Positions 7,110 through 16,172 of a DNA stretch of 24,584 bases are shown one piece after another. The stretch is from a virus, in the IMG/VR virus record IMGVR_UViG_3300002242_000001, positions 53,794 through 78,377 of that record; one strand, given 5' to 3'. A program made the translations under genes and the position numbers. Numbering within the stretch: position 1 is the first letter of the stretch; every line of letters starts with the position of its first letter. A model generated the notes under the pieces. That model searched no databases. It saw nothing but the letters and a program-made list of their open reading frames with translations, and had not been told where the DNA came from.

Positions 7110-10100
7110 TTGTCATTCAAGAATTTTAAAGTACCGAACCGATTTGTAGGCTTGCACGGCCACTCAGGGTTCTCAACATACGATGGCTTAGGCTATCCGG
7201 CTGATCATATTGATTTTGTTCTTGAGAATCAAATGGATGCCTGGGGCTTGACAGATCACGGCCACGGGTCAGGCCTCGCTCATGCTCACAAGCACTTTCA
7301 GAAGATGAAAAAAGCAGGTAGGAAATACCGCCAGGTTTACGGTGTTGAGTTCTATTTCGTCGAAGACTTAGATGAGTGGAAGAGACAATATGAAGGCCAT
7401 CGTGAGCGTATCAAGGCAGAGCGAGATGCAAAAAAAATCGAGTCTCTATCCACTACTGATGTCAATGTCGACAATGAAGACGAGCTCATGTCTGAGGGTC
7501 ACACGATTGAAAACGAGGACGAGACAAAGCAAGACTCTGGCGGTAAGCCTGAGTGGATGCGCAGATATCATTTGGTTGTAACTGCCCGCACGCCAAAAGG
7601 ATTAGCTAATTTATTTACGCTTGTTAAGCGCGGATTTCGAGACGGATTTTATCGATTCCCAAGAATCGATTTCAAGATGCTCAAGGAGTACGGAGAAGGC
7701 TTAAGCGTCTCATCCGCATGTGTAGGAGGAATCTTTAGTGGTCGCACATTTCAAGAATTTCCGGGTCTTTCTTTTAACGAGCTCGGGCCTGAACTCTTAG
7801 ATGATCCCGAAAAGAAAAAGCGCCTGATGTCCACGCTCGGAAATCTTACTGATAGGTTTGTCGATGCTGTCGGAGAAGAAAACTTCTTTTATGAGCTACA
7901 GTTTAACAAACTTTCAGCCCAGCATATGGTTAATCGCGCTCTGATAGAGCTTCATGACCAAACAGGAGTTAATCTTATTACGACTTGTGATTCTCATTAT
8001 CCGACTCCGAACAAGTGGGAAGCCCGAGAGCTTTATAAGAAGCTAGGCTGGATGGGCAAGGAAATGACCCCTCTGCCAGAGTTTGAAGAGCTCAAGTGCG
8101 AGCTATATCCCAAGAATGCTTCCCAAATCTGGGAGGAGTTTGAGCTTGGCTGGGATCAATACGATTTCTACAAGGGTCGAGAAGAGCTAATAAGCAATAG
8201 CATTGAACGTACCCACGATCAAGTCTGGGATCGCTATGAGGATATGTGGGTAGATTCAAAGGCTAAGCTGCCGAATTACGCTCTGCCTCAAAAGAGTCAT
8301 CCCAGTTACCCTTCTGCGCCCGATGAAACACCATTTCAGCAGCTAGCAATCAAAGTAAAGAATGCAATGATCAGCACTGGCCTAGCAGCTAAGCCTGAAT
8401 ATGTTGCTCGTGTTAAGGAAGAGCTGGACGATATCAAGTTTCTTGGGTTTGAGAATTACTTCTTGACTATGCATGACGTGTTTCACATGGCTGCGGAAAA
8501 AACCCTGTTTGGACCGGCTCGAGGTTCTGGTGGCGGTTCCCTTGTTAACTTTCTTTTAGGGTATCACCCAAATACGATCCAATTCCATATGGTCTGCTCT
8601 GGTCACGCTTCCTCGGCCGACACCGGACTTCTTGGCCAGACATCGATTCAGATGCTGGTGACCGGGATGCTTTGATCGATGCAGCCAGAGAGTTATTTGG
8701 TGAAGATGCAGTTATTCCTGTGTCTAATTTCAATACACTTAAACTCAAGTCGATTGTTAAAGATGTTGCTAAGTTTTATGATGTTCCTTTTCTAAGAGGT
8801 AAATGCTCTTACTGGACCTCTCCAGTCTGAAGTCGAGCCCCACGCTCGCGACGCCAATACTGAGAAATCTGTGTTCGTGCTTACACACGAGGACTGCATG
8901 AAATTTTCCAAGAAATACAAGGAGTTCATGGAGAAGTATCCAGATGTTGAGAAGCATGTGAGTACTTTGTTTATGGAGCAGAGATCTATTGGCCGACACG
9001 CCGGGGGTGTTCTAATTGCCGATGAGCGTGAACTTGAACAAACAATGCCGCTGATATCAGTTCGAGGTGATTTACAGACACCGTGGACTGAAGGAATGAA
9101 CTTCCGAAACTTAGAGGACAATGGTTTTATTAAGTTCGATTTCCTCGGTCTTACGCTAATGAAGGATGTGGAGAACTGCATCAAGCGCGTCTTGATAACC
9201 CAAGGAAACCCAAGTCCAACTTTCTTACAAATCAGAGATTTCTTTGACAAGCATTTAAATTGTAGGAACGTCTTGCAAGATGATCAAAAAGTCTGGCAAA
9301 ACACGTACCACAATTCAGATTTCGCCCCAGGGATATTCCAATTTACTGCCCAGGGAGCCAGAAACTTCTGTATGCAAGCCCAGCCTAGGAATATTGAGGA
9401 GCTTGCTGCTATCACAGCTATTTACCGACCAGGCCCCCTCAAAGCAAATGTTCATATCAAGTATGTCGAAGCCGGAAAAGATATTGACAGCATCATCTAT
9501 GATCACCCAGTGATTGAGAAGATTCTCGGCCCGACAAGAGGTTTCATTACTTTTCAAGAACAGTTTATGAGTCTTGCAGTTGAATTGGCAGGTTTCACCC
9601 CCGGTGAGTCTGACAAGATGAGAAAAACCTTAGTGAAGAAGTCGCTAGATACTATCGGCAAAAAAGGCTCAGAAAGAGATCAGCTACGAAAGCAATTCGT
9701 GGAAGGCGCCGAACGACTTCACGAGCTGGATCCTAAGATTACACATGCACTTTTTGACAAGATTGAGTTCTTCTCACTGTACGGATTTAACAAGTCACAC
9801 GCTGTTGCCTACGCTATTGACAGCTATTACGCCGCCTGGTTGTACACCTACTATCCCGACCAGTGGATCGCAACAGTTCTAGAATCTGAGAATAATTCTC
9901 CTCAAGGTCTGTCCAAAGCTATTCGTGAATCTAAGGCTCTTGGGTGTGAATTCGTTCCAGCAGATATTAACTACTCTGGAGATGAGTGGAACTACAATAC
10001 CGATCGACAGGCGTTTATCCCGCCTCTCTCTTCTATTAAGGGTCTAGGCGACAAGGCAATGGATGAAATTCTTGCTTCTCGACCCTTCAAGAGTTTAAAT

Positions 10101-11042
10101 GACTTGTTTTATGATGAAAGAGGAGAGTGGAGACACTCAAAAGTCAATAAGACATGCTTTGAAGCCTTGTGTCAAATCGAAGCCTTTTCTTCTCTCGAGG
10201 AATTCCGAGAAGGAAAGCTGGAAAATCACCGACAGCTTCTACAGATAATTTCTGACAACTATGAAAATATTCGAAAGGGCCGAGCTGCTGAGTCAAAACT
10301 CCGTGAGCGCCTAGCTAGGATTGGTGAGCAAATCAAGGATGAGTTTGACAAAGCCTTAAGAGTCTATGAAAAAACCAAGATGAACGACCTCCTTGACCAG
10401 GCAAACCAGCACATTTACAACTGCAGCATTGTAGATTGGTGCTACAGCGAACATGCAGCAGACTTACTCAAGGATATCGGGCATCCAAACCACAAGAGAC
10501 AGCTCCAGATTGACAAGTGCTTTGATAGACTACAAAACTATTATGAGCGCCGTGATAAGATTTCTTCTAGGATCGACGATCTTTTTGACATCGACTCCGC
10601 GATGCTTGGAGTTTCACACATCAAGGACTGGTCTCGAGATGAGAAGATAGTATTGTACCAGCAAATAACGTCAGCTATTAATAACGAGCTAGTTTTTCCC
10701 GAAGAAGTAATGAAACGAATTGAAAAAGCAGATGTAAGGTCTGTCTGTGAAATGACTGGGGGAGACAAAGGAGTGGCGTGGGGATGTGCAGCTGAGATTG
10801 TCAAGAAAAAGACTAAGAACGGCAAAGACTTTTATCGCATGAGAATGATGGATGATCAGAATCGTACATCCTGGCTTCGGGTTTGGGGCAAGTTTTTTGA
10901 TTGGGGTGAAGAACGAGGGCAAAAGATTTATTATGAACCTAAACCTTTTACATACTGGCTTATGGAGACAGAAGTTGATCCTAACTGGGGTGCTTCGACT
11001 GCCTCGTGGAAGATGAGAAAGATTCCACTCTATGATGATTAA
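7110..11042 (+). CDS. dnaE: DNA polymerase III alpha subunit, DnaE type with PHP domain (two frame breaks)
   Basis: Replicative family C DNA polymerase, about 1310 residues when corrected. The TTG start at 7110 follows AGGAG. The N-terminal PHP domain has HGH (16-18), TDHG (about 48-51) and later DSHYPTP. The palm has GPARGSGGGS (about 469), then PDIDSD (about 510-515) and FDFLGL (D about 677), giving the three catalytic aspartates. A finger region with GFNKSHAVAYA and a C-terminal OB-like part follow. Between finger and OB domain lies a long charged, coiled-coil-like stretch (about 1030-1180). The frame changes twice. After LLLG-type FLLG at 8559-8561 a -1 shift gives PKYDPIPYGLLWSRFL. Near 8792-8798 a +1 shift restores VNALTGPLQSEVEPHARDA. 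One G added to GGG at 8559-8561 and one A removed at 8794-8795 yield an uninterrupted polymerase. All catalytic residues are present. Confidence 0.95.
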
Positions 11043-11226
11043 GGCTGGAGATCTAGTTAGAGTAACTAAAACTGCAGTTCAAGACAGTCGGTTCATCAAG
11101 AAGGTCGGGGTCTTAGTTAGTGACAATGGTGTCGATGACTGCGGCCATCCAGAAGTGTTCATTCTGGTAGAAGGTAATATAATATGTGTATATCCGGACG
11201 GGTATGAGCTAGTGGAGAAGATTTGA
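11032..11226 (+). CDS. Small SH3-like protein
   Basis: A 64-residue beta-rich protein whose ATG overlaps the polymerase stop by 11 bases; ATG 11035 is an equally good start. GDLVRVTK, KVGVLVSDNG and a closing YPDGYELVEK give the pattern of a small SH3-like barrel, often seen as filler proteins in large phages. It ends in a TGA that overlaps the TTG start of the next gene. Function unknown. Confidence 0.7.
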   Translation: MMIKAGDLVRVTKTAVQDSRFIKKVGVLVSDNGVDDCGHPEVFILVEGNIICVYPDGYELVEKI

Positions 11227-12132
11227 TTACGTTTCCCGTGAATAAAATTGCCCTCGAAGGAACAGATCTCAGCGGCAAAACAACACTGTACAATGAGATA
11301 CATAAAAAATCAGGATTCAGATGGAACATGGATGATCGCTCGGGGCTGTCTATGTGTGTTTATTCCAGCCTTTACAATCGAGATGATTTCTATGCTAGGA
11401 AAAATCTTGAATTTAGAGATGTCAAATCTAAACAACCAGTTCCTTCTTTTATACCCAGCTTTAAATGTTCTTCAAGACAGGTTCTTAAGTCGAGGTGATG
11501 AAATACAGGATATCAATTCTCTTCATGAGCTTTATGTTCTTTTTGGCAAAGAGTTCGAAAAGTATTGTATGCTACCTAATTTTCATGTATTCCAGACGGG
11601 AAGCGCAAAAGATCAGGCAAGAGAGATCGTCAGACGGTTGCGACAGATGGAAAATATGACTGCAGAGAATATCGGAAACTATGTGCATGAGTTTGTAAAG
11701 TTTCAACCTGGCAAAGAATCAAATACAGTGCAGTTCCAATTCTACGATGATGGAACTTTTTCTACTGCTTCCGAGGCTATTATGAATACTCGTGGCGAGG
11801 AAGAGTATTATAGTAGTATTAAGCAGGCTTTCTTACAAAAGATTCAAGATGAAATCGAGGGAAGAAACCACTATAGCCGGAAAGAAACAATAGAATCCAG
11901 AAGATTTGTTTATGCAGGCGAAGAGTGTATTTCTTTCATTCAAGCGATAGTTAGAAACGACCTATTAGATGTGCATGCAGTGTTTAGGTCTTCAGACACA
12001 GGAAATAAGACTGGTACTGATATTCAATTCGTCCACTATTTAGGCAGAGAGGCTGCAAGAATGCTCAGATTGAACTCTAGAGATTATCGAGCCCGCTTCC
12101 GGTTTAACATAAACAGTGCACACATTGTTTAA
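11223..12132 (+). CDS. dNMP kinase fused to thymidylate synthase-family domain, probably dCMP-acting (frameshifted)
   Basis: About 302 residues after correction. The TTG start at 11223 follows GTGGAGAAG. The N-terminal part is a P-loop nucleotide kinase, with EGTDLSGKTT at about 12-21 and DRFLSRGDE later. The frame changes near 11421-11431, where removing one A gives NNQFLLLYPALNVLQDRF in frame. The C-terminal part matches the core of the thymidylate synthase family by spacing: Cys236, Gln five residues on, Arg256-Ser-Ser-Asp259 (20 and 23 residues after the Cys, as in C146, R166, D169 of E. coli ThyA), and a final SAH. The residue aligned with ThyA Asn177 is Asp (GTDI, codon at 12019). In the family, Asp here marks dCMP-specific enzymes such as T4 dCMP hydroxymethylase. 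The folate-binding N-terminus is reduced and the ThyA Tyr209 equivalent is Val, so catalysis is unproven. Confidence 0.75.
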
Positions 12133-12143
12133 ACGGGTGTAAT

Positions 12144-12572
12144 ATGGCAAATAAGAAACTCCGAATAGGATTTACATGTAGCAGCTTCGATCTTCTTCAT
12201 CCTGGGCATATTGTCATGCTAAAGGATTGTAAAAATGTTTGTGACTACTTAATTGTTGGATTGCAAACAGATCCTACTATTGATCGAAAAAATAAGAATA
12301 AACCAGTTCAAACGTTTGAAGAGAGAGAGATCATGATTAACTCAATTAAGCATGTTGACGAAGTTGTCAAATATGAGACTGAGTCTGATCTATATGATTT
12401 GATGGTCCGACTAAATCCTGATGTTAGAATTCTTGGGACAGACTGGAAAGACAAGGAATACACCGGGCACAATCTTGATATTGAAATTTACTGGCACAAC
12501 AGAGACCATGACTGGTCAACATCAGGCTTAAGAAACAGAATTTATCTTGCTGAGCTGGGTAAAAAATCCTGA
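12144..12572 (+). CDS. Cytidylyltransferase-family enzyme (TagD/RfaE-N-like)
   Basis: A 142-residue nucleotidyltransferase of the HxGH superfamily. SSFDLLHPGH gives the signature (H19, H22). ER at about 59-60 and the C-terminal STSGLRNRI (about 124-132) match the ISTSxxxRR-type motif of glycerol-3-phosphate cytidylyltransferase and ADP-heptose synthase relatives. The length fits a stand-alone transferase. It would activate a sugar, polyol or alcohol phosphate with CTP or ATP. The substrate cannot be read from sequence. It starts 11 bases after the kinase/TS fusion and stops 10 bases before the epimerase gene, so the three are probably one transcription unit. Confidence 0.85.
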   Translation: MANKKLRIGFTCSSFDLLHPGHIVMLKDCKNVCDYLIVGLQTDPTIDRKNKNKPVQTFEEREIMINSIKHVDEVVKYETESDLYDLMVRLNPDVRILGTDWKDKEYTGHNLDIEIYWHNRDHDWSTSGLRNRIYLAELGKKS

Positions 12573-12582
12573 GGAGAAATAA

Positions 12583-13512
12583 ATGATACGAAGAGCATTA
12601 GTCACCGGAGCAGCCGGATTTATTGGAAGCAATTTAGTTCGAAGGCTTCTCACAGAAGGGTGGGATGTCACTGGGGTAGATGATCTTAGTTCTGGAAGCT
12701 TAGATCTCATTGAAGGTTGCAAAGGCCTTAGGCTTGTGATCAATGACTTTGCCAGTGAGGTAATTTTAACCGAGGTTCAAAGCAAGGAATTTGATGTCGT
12801 TTTCCATCTTGCAGCAATTCCAAGAGTAAGCTACTCAGTCGAGCACCCTGCAAAGACAACTTTAGTAAATGTTGCAGGAACGTGTGCTTTGATGGAGGCA
12901 TGCCGAGGAAATATCGACAGGTTTGTGTACTCCTCCTCATCGTCAGTTTACGGTGGCGCCGACCAAATGCCCACTCCTGTTACTCATGAACGAGATCCAA
13001 AATCACCTTACGCGTGGCAGAAATCTTCTAACGAGGATCTTCTTCGAATGTTTGGAAAGTTATATGATTTTGACTCTGTGTGCTTGCGCTACTTTAATGT
13101 TTTTGGCCCAAATCAGATGGGAGATTCCCCTTATTCAACAGCTATCTCTGCGTGGTGTCATGCGGTAAAGGAAGGGCTGCCTCTTCGCAAGGACGGCTCC
13201 GGAGAACAGAGTAGAGACATGTGCTATGTTGACAATGTCGTAGATGTTAATATACGAGCAGCGAATCATGAAGGTACTTTTAGAGGTGAACCTTTTAACG
13301 TGGCATGTGGCGATCGAACCAGCAACAACCAGATTCTCGAAGCATTTCAAGAGAGGTTTGGTAGTCTAGAAATTGATCAAGCTCCATTCCGTCCGGGAGA
13401 TGTAATGCACACTCAGGCAGATATTTCAGAAACAGAACGAGTATTTGGGTACAAGCCGCTTGTTCGTTTTTGGGAAGGATTAGAGAAGACGTTTGAGTGG
13501 TGGGATATTTAA
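12583..13512 (+). CDS. NAD-dependent NDP-sugar epimerase/dehydratase
   Basis: A 309-residue extended short-chain dehydrogenase/reductase. The N-terminal Rossmann motif GAAGFIG (9-15) binds NAD. SSSSVYGG is followed by the catalytic YAWQK (Y143, K147), and a conserved RYFNVFGPNQ segment follows. This pattern is that of UDP-glucose 4-epimerases and related nucleotide-sugar epimerases/dehydratases. The GGAG site at 12572-12575 supports the start. With the cytidylyltransferase it suggests synthesis of an activated sugar, for modification of DNA, virion glycans or the host surface. No glycosyltransferase is present in this window. Confidence 0.9.
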   Translation: MIRRALVTGAAGFIGSNLVRRLLTEGWDVTGVDDLSSGSLDLIEGCKGLRLVINDFASEVILTEVQSKEFDVVFHLAAIPRVSYSVEHPAKTTLVNVAGTCALMEACRGNIDRFVYSSSSSVYGGADQMPTPVTHERDPKSPYAWQKSSNEDLLRMFGKLYDFDSVCLRYFNVFGPNQMGDSPYSTAISAWCHAVKEGLPLRKDGSGEQSRDMCYVDNVVDVNIRAANHEGTFRGEPFNVACGDRTSNNQILEAFQERFGSLEIDQAPFRPGDVMHTQADISETERVFGYKPLVRFWEGLEKTFEWWDI

Positions 13513-13561
13513 TAACTCTCGACCAGCAAGATACATATTTACAGCGCCAGGAGTGTTTTAA

Positions 13562-15508
13562 ATGGGTGGAATCGCATTCAAAGATGATGAGGGAAATTCT
13601 CTAGCTAGCGAAGTTGAACGAAAATACGTCGTTCCAACCCTTGAGGATTTATTCCAAAATCACTTAGAACCAGCAGGGGTAACAGCATACGAACCTGTCG
13701 GCTCAACCGGAAAGAAGTCTCTAGCAGGAGACTTAGATATTGCAGTTCATTTTAATGGTGACGACCCAAAACAAGTAAAGCAACTACTGTTTAGGAATCT
13801 TGCTTCTACGCTTGACCCTGACATGATTAAAGTAATCGGTCCCAATCTTACTATTCTTTACCCGATTAAAGACGACCCACAAAGCCGCCTCGCCCAGGTT
13901 GACTTGATGATCGCTGCAGATCTAACAGGGACAGCTTGGCTTATGTCCGGAACGGGGGATGAGGGAATAAAAGGAATATTCAGAAATATTATGCTTTCTC
14001 ATATTGCAGCCGAGAGAAGCAAACAGATGGACCCCCGTGAAAAGATTACAGTTGCCACACCAGGCGGCCTAGGAAAACTCCAGCTTGATCCTAGTTTAGA
14101 TCCAAGCCTTCCTAAGAATAAAAGAAAGTTTAAGCTTGTCGGCAGCCGAACTACTAATCCTCAAGAAATTTTAAAAGGATTAGGGATTAGCGCATCCCCT
14201 GCAGAGGTGTCCACGTTTGATGGTCTCGTTGATGTAATGACACAAGATCCTGAATTGAAAAGCATGCTCGTTACATTCAGTGACTATTTAAGCCAGCGAG
14301 CAGGAACATTACAACACCCACAGTTCCAGCGAGTATTGTCGTACGTGGATAAATCAATGAGTGAAAACGTAATTAGAAAGACGATCAGATTAATAATGGA
14401 GAAAGAGATGAAGAAATCTCAAATAAATGAAAAGCTTGTCCAAATAGGAGACGAAGAGCTTTATGATCTAACAGACGATAATCTTGAAGCACTTCGGACG
14501 TTTATTCGCGCTGAGCTTAAGGTTAACCAGTATGATCCCGACGAATCCCGACAAGGATATATTGATGCGATCGATGCAGTGAGAGGTGACGCACAGTTCT
14601 CAGATGCAATAGGTAAATACCCAGCGGATTATAAGAAGCTGGTTCTCGATTACTTAATGAAGATTGAAGACGGGCCTGAGAAGATCGCCCCAATGCTGTT
14701 TTCTCTCTCTGCTGGAAATTCATCACCAGTAGACATCAAACCGCAGTTTTTAGACATACTTCACTACAATGAAGGGCAAGGTCTCGGTCGAGGCGAACTT
14801 TTAACACCGCTTCTTTACGATAAGTCTTCTTGGGTCGGAGGTGCATCAGCTACTCACGATGTGGATATCGGAGATCAAGCCTGGGAAATTAAGCATCACA
14901 GATCTTTCAACGAACCTTTCGTTTTTGGCGGTGGCGCAAAATCTTTCTTTAGATCCCCCAATGCATTAGCTAAAGCTATATCTGACACGGGATACGACGT
15001 CAGCCAATTACAGACAATGGGAAGAGATGAGAGCCTAAAGGCAATCAAGGATATTGTTGACAATTACAAGCCCGTTTTAGAAGGTCAGCCCATCGATTCT
15101 GTTGGAAAGATGCTTTATCTCTTGGACGCAGTTGCTCGAGAACATGTTCTTCCTCACGGTGAAGCAGGAGTTCTGCTGTACCAGTCTAAATCAGCCGCTG
15201 GCTCTCCAACAAAGACAAGATTCGTTGATAAGGATGATCTTCGTTTTTACGCTTTCGGTGGAAGAAAGACAGGAAGATATCTTCTATACGCACCCGACCA
15301 GATCGAGCCTCCACGAGAAGCAGCATTCGGAGCAGCTTTATTTGACGAAGAAGCCGAAGAGGAAAAAGCAGAACCAGAAGCAGCCGACACCCCTGACCTG
15401 CCTGAAGAATCTCAAGAAGCCGAAGTAGAAGAGGAATCTGAGGAAGAGAATCTAAATGAGTCCTCACAAAATCGATGGCAACTTTTAGCAGGCATAGAAA
15501 ATGTCTAA
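13562..15508 (+). CDS. Large protein with nucleotidyltransferase-like N-terminus and PD-(D/E)XK-like region
   Basis: A 648-residue protein with a GGAG site. The N-terminal 120 residues show a polymerase-beta-type nucleotidyltransferase pattern: GSTGKKSLAGDLDI (47-60, with D57 and D59) and AQVDLMIAA (D114) as the third acidic ligand. A helical middle region (150-370) follows. Residues about 405-450 read GRGELL, HDVDIGDQAWEIKHH, giving E412, D433/D435 and E442-x-K444. That spacing resembles PD-(D/E)XK nuclease folds. The C-terminus is a long Glu-rich acidic tail (about 590-630) followed by ENLNESS and NRWQLLAGIE. I do not recognise a named family. The two fold suggestions rest on motif spacing only. 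It overlaps the next gene by 8 bases, and both may act together or be virion-packaged. Confidence 0.6.
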   Translation: MGGIAFKDDEGNSLASEVERKYVVPTLEDLFQNHLEPAGVTAYEPVGSTGKKSLAGDLDIAVHFNGDDPKQVKQLLFRNLASTLDPDMIKVIGPNLTILYPIKDDPQSRLAQVDLMIAADLTGTAWLMSGTGDEGIKGIFRNIMLSHIAAERSKQMDPREKITVATPGGLGKLQLDPSLDPSLPKNKRKFKLVGSRTTNPQEILKGLGISASPAEVSTFDGLVDVMTQDPELKSMLVTFSDYLSQRAGTLQHPQFQRVLSYVDKSMSENVIRKTIRLIMEKEMKKSQINEKLVQIGDEELYDLTDDNLEALRTFIRAELKVNQYDPDESRQGYIDAIDAVRGDAQFSDAIGKYPADYKKLVLDYLMKIEDGPEKIAPMLFSLSAGNSSPVDIKPQFLDILHYNEGQGLGRGELLTPLLYDKSSWVGGASATHDVDIGDQAWEIKHHRSFNEPFVFGGGAKSFFRSPNALAKAISDTGYDVSQLQTMGRDESLKAIKDIVDNYKPVLEGQPIDSVGKMLYLLDAVAREHVLPHGEAGVLLYQSKSAAGSPTKTRFVDKDDLRFYAFGGRKTGRYLLYAPDQIEPPREAAFGAALFDEEAEEEKAEPEAADTPDLPEESQEAEVEEESEEENLNESSQNRWQLLAGIENV

Positions 15509-16098
15509 TATGAAGATTTTAATGGAAGGGTGGAGAACCTTTCTAAATGAGCAAGATGATGACCAGTCGTTTTATTATCACTTGTCACCTGTTAAATTTG
15601 AGCAATTCACCCAGCAGCTCAAGCCGTCGCACATAGCCTCAGAGCCTGGCTTTCACTTCGGGACCAAGAAAACTGCATTAATAGTAGCAGATAAGCTTAG
15701 AAAAGAAGGCAGGGTAAAATCAGGCGATGTGGTCTACCTTTATAAAGTAAATCTTAGTATGACCAACCCCCTAACGAATGCCTGAAAACAGAATGGGATC
15801 CTGGGGTGTCACATCTATTGTTAACGAGATGTTTGAGGGTGAAACTTCATTTTCCCCTACAGACGACCAGCTTGATGAGTTCTATGAAGATGTGATTACG
15901 ACACCCGCTGGTGAGAACTTAAAAGACATGATGTTTGAACCCGACTTAGAAATAAAAGAATTCGTCAGCTGGTTTAATGACCAGGGTTACGACTCAATTG
16001 AGTATGACAATACTTTTGAAGGCGGCGGCACTTCATATGTCGTATTTAAACCAAGTCAAGTTAGCATTATTGACGTTGAGGAATATGAAGTTCCTTAG
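15501..16098 (+). CDS. ADP-ribosyltransferase-like protein (frameshifted)
   Basis: About 198 residues when a single-base frame change near 15769-15777 is corrected. The first frame ends in TGA at 15783-15785. The second frame continues PENRMGSWGVTSIVNEMFEG to a stop at 16096-16098. Removing one A near 15771-15772 gives NPLRMPENRMG, which reads naturally. The fold pattern is that of phage ADP-ribosyltransferase-like proteins: YHLS, then GFHFGTKKTALIVAD, a strand VVYLYKVNL-NPL, and the final GYDSIEYDNTFEGGGTSYVVF followed by PSQ. The N-terminus MKILMEGWRTFLNEQ looks like a short amphipathic peptide ending LNE. The family link is by pattern. Catalysis and substrate are unknown. T4 packages ADP-ribosyltransferases in its head, which is a possible parallel. 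Confidence 0.6.
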
Positions 16099-16142
16099 AT
16101 CAAATTGATCACAATAAAAGAATAAATTTTCTAACATCACGT

Positions 16143-16148
16143 TATAAT
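16143..16148 (+). promoter_or_regulatory. Promoter -10 box before IMPDH/GMPR gene
   Basis: TATAAT 25 bases before the GTG start at 16173, in a 74-base intergenic gap that is AT-rich. CGGAGAGA at about 16163-16170 is the ribosome-binding site. No good -35 box is visible. Confidence 0.5.
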
Positions 16149-16172
16149 CAATTATATCAAAACGGAGAGAGT

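Noticed and set aside
8559-8800. Programmed ribosomal frameshifting in DnaE
   Set aside because: No canonical slippery heptamer is found at 8556-8562, and opposite shifts follow within 240 bases. Seven other genes show similar breaks at homopolymers, so sequence error is the better explanation.
11248-11430. A separate start at ATG 11248 for the TS-domain protein
   Set aside because: Residues read from 11248 to about 11430 in that frame are not kinase-like, while the other frame gives the intact P-loop. It is a by-product of the frame break.
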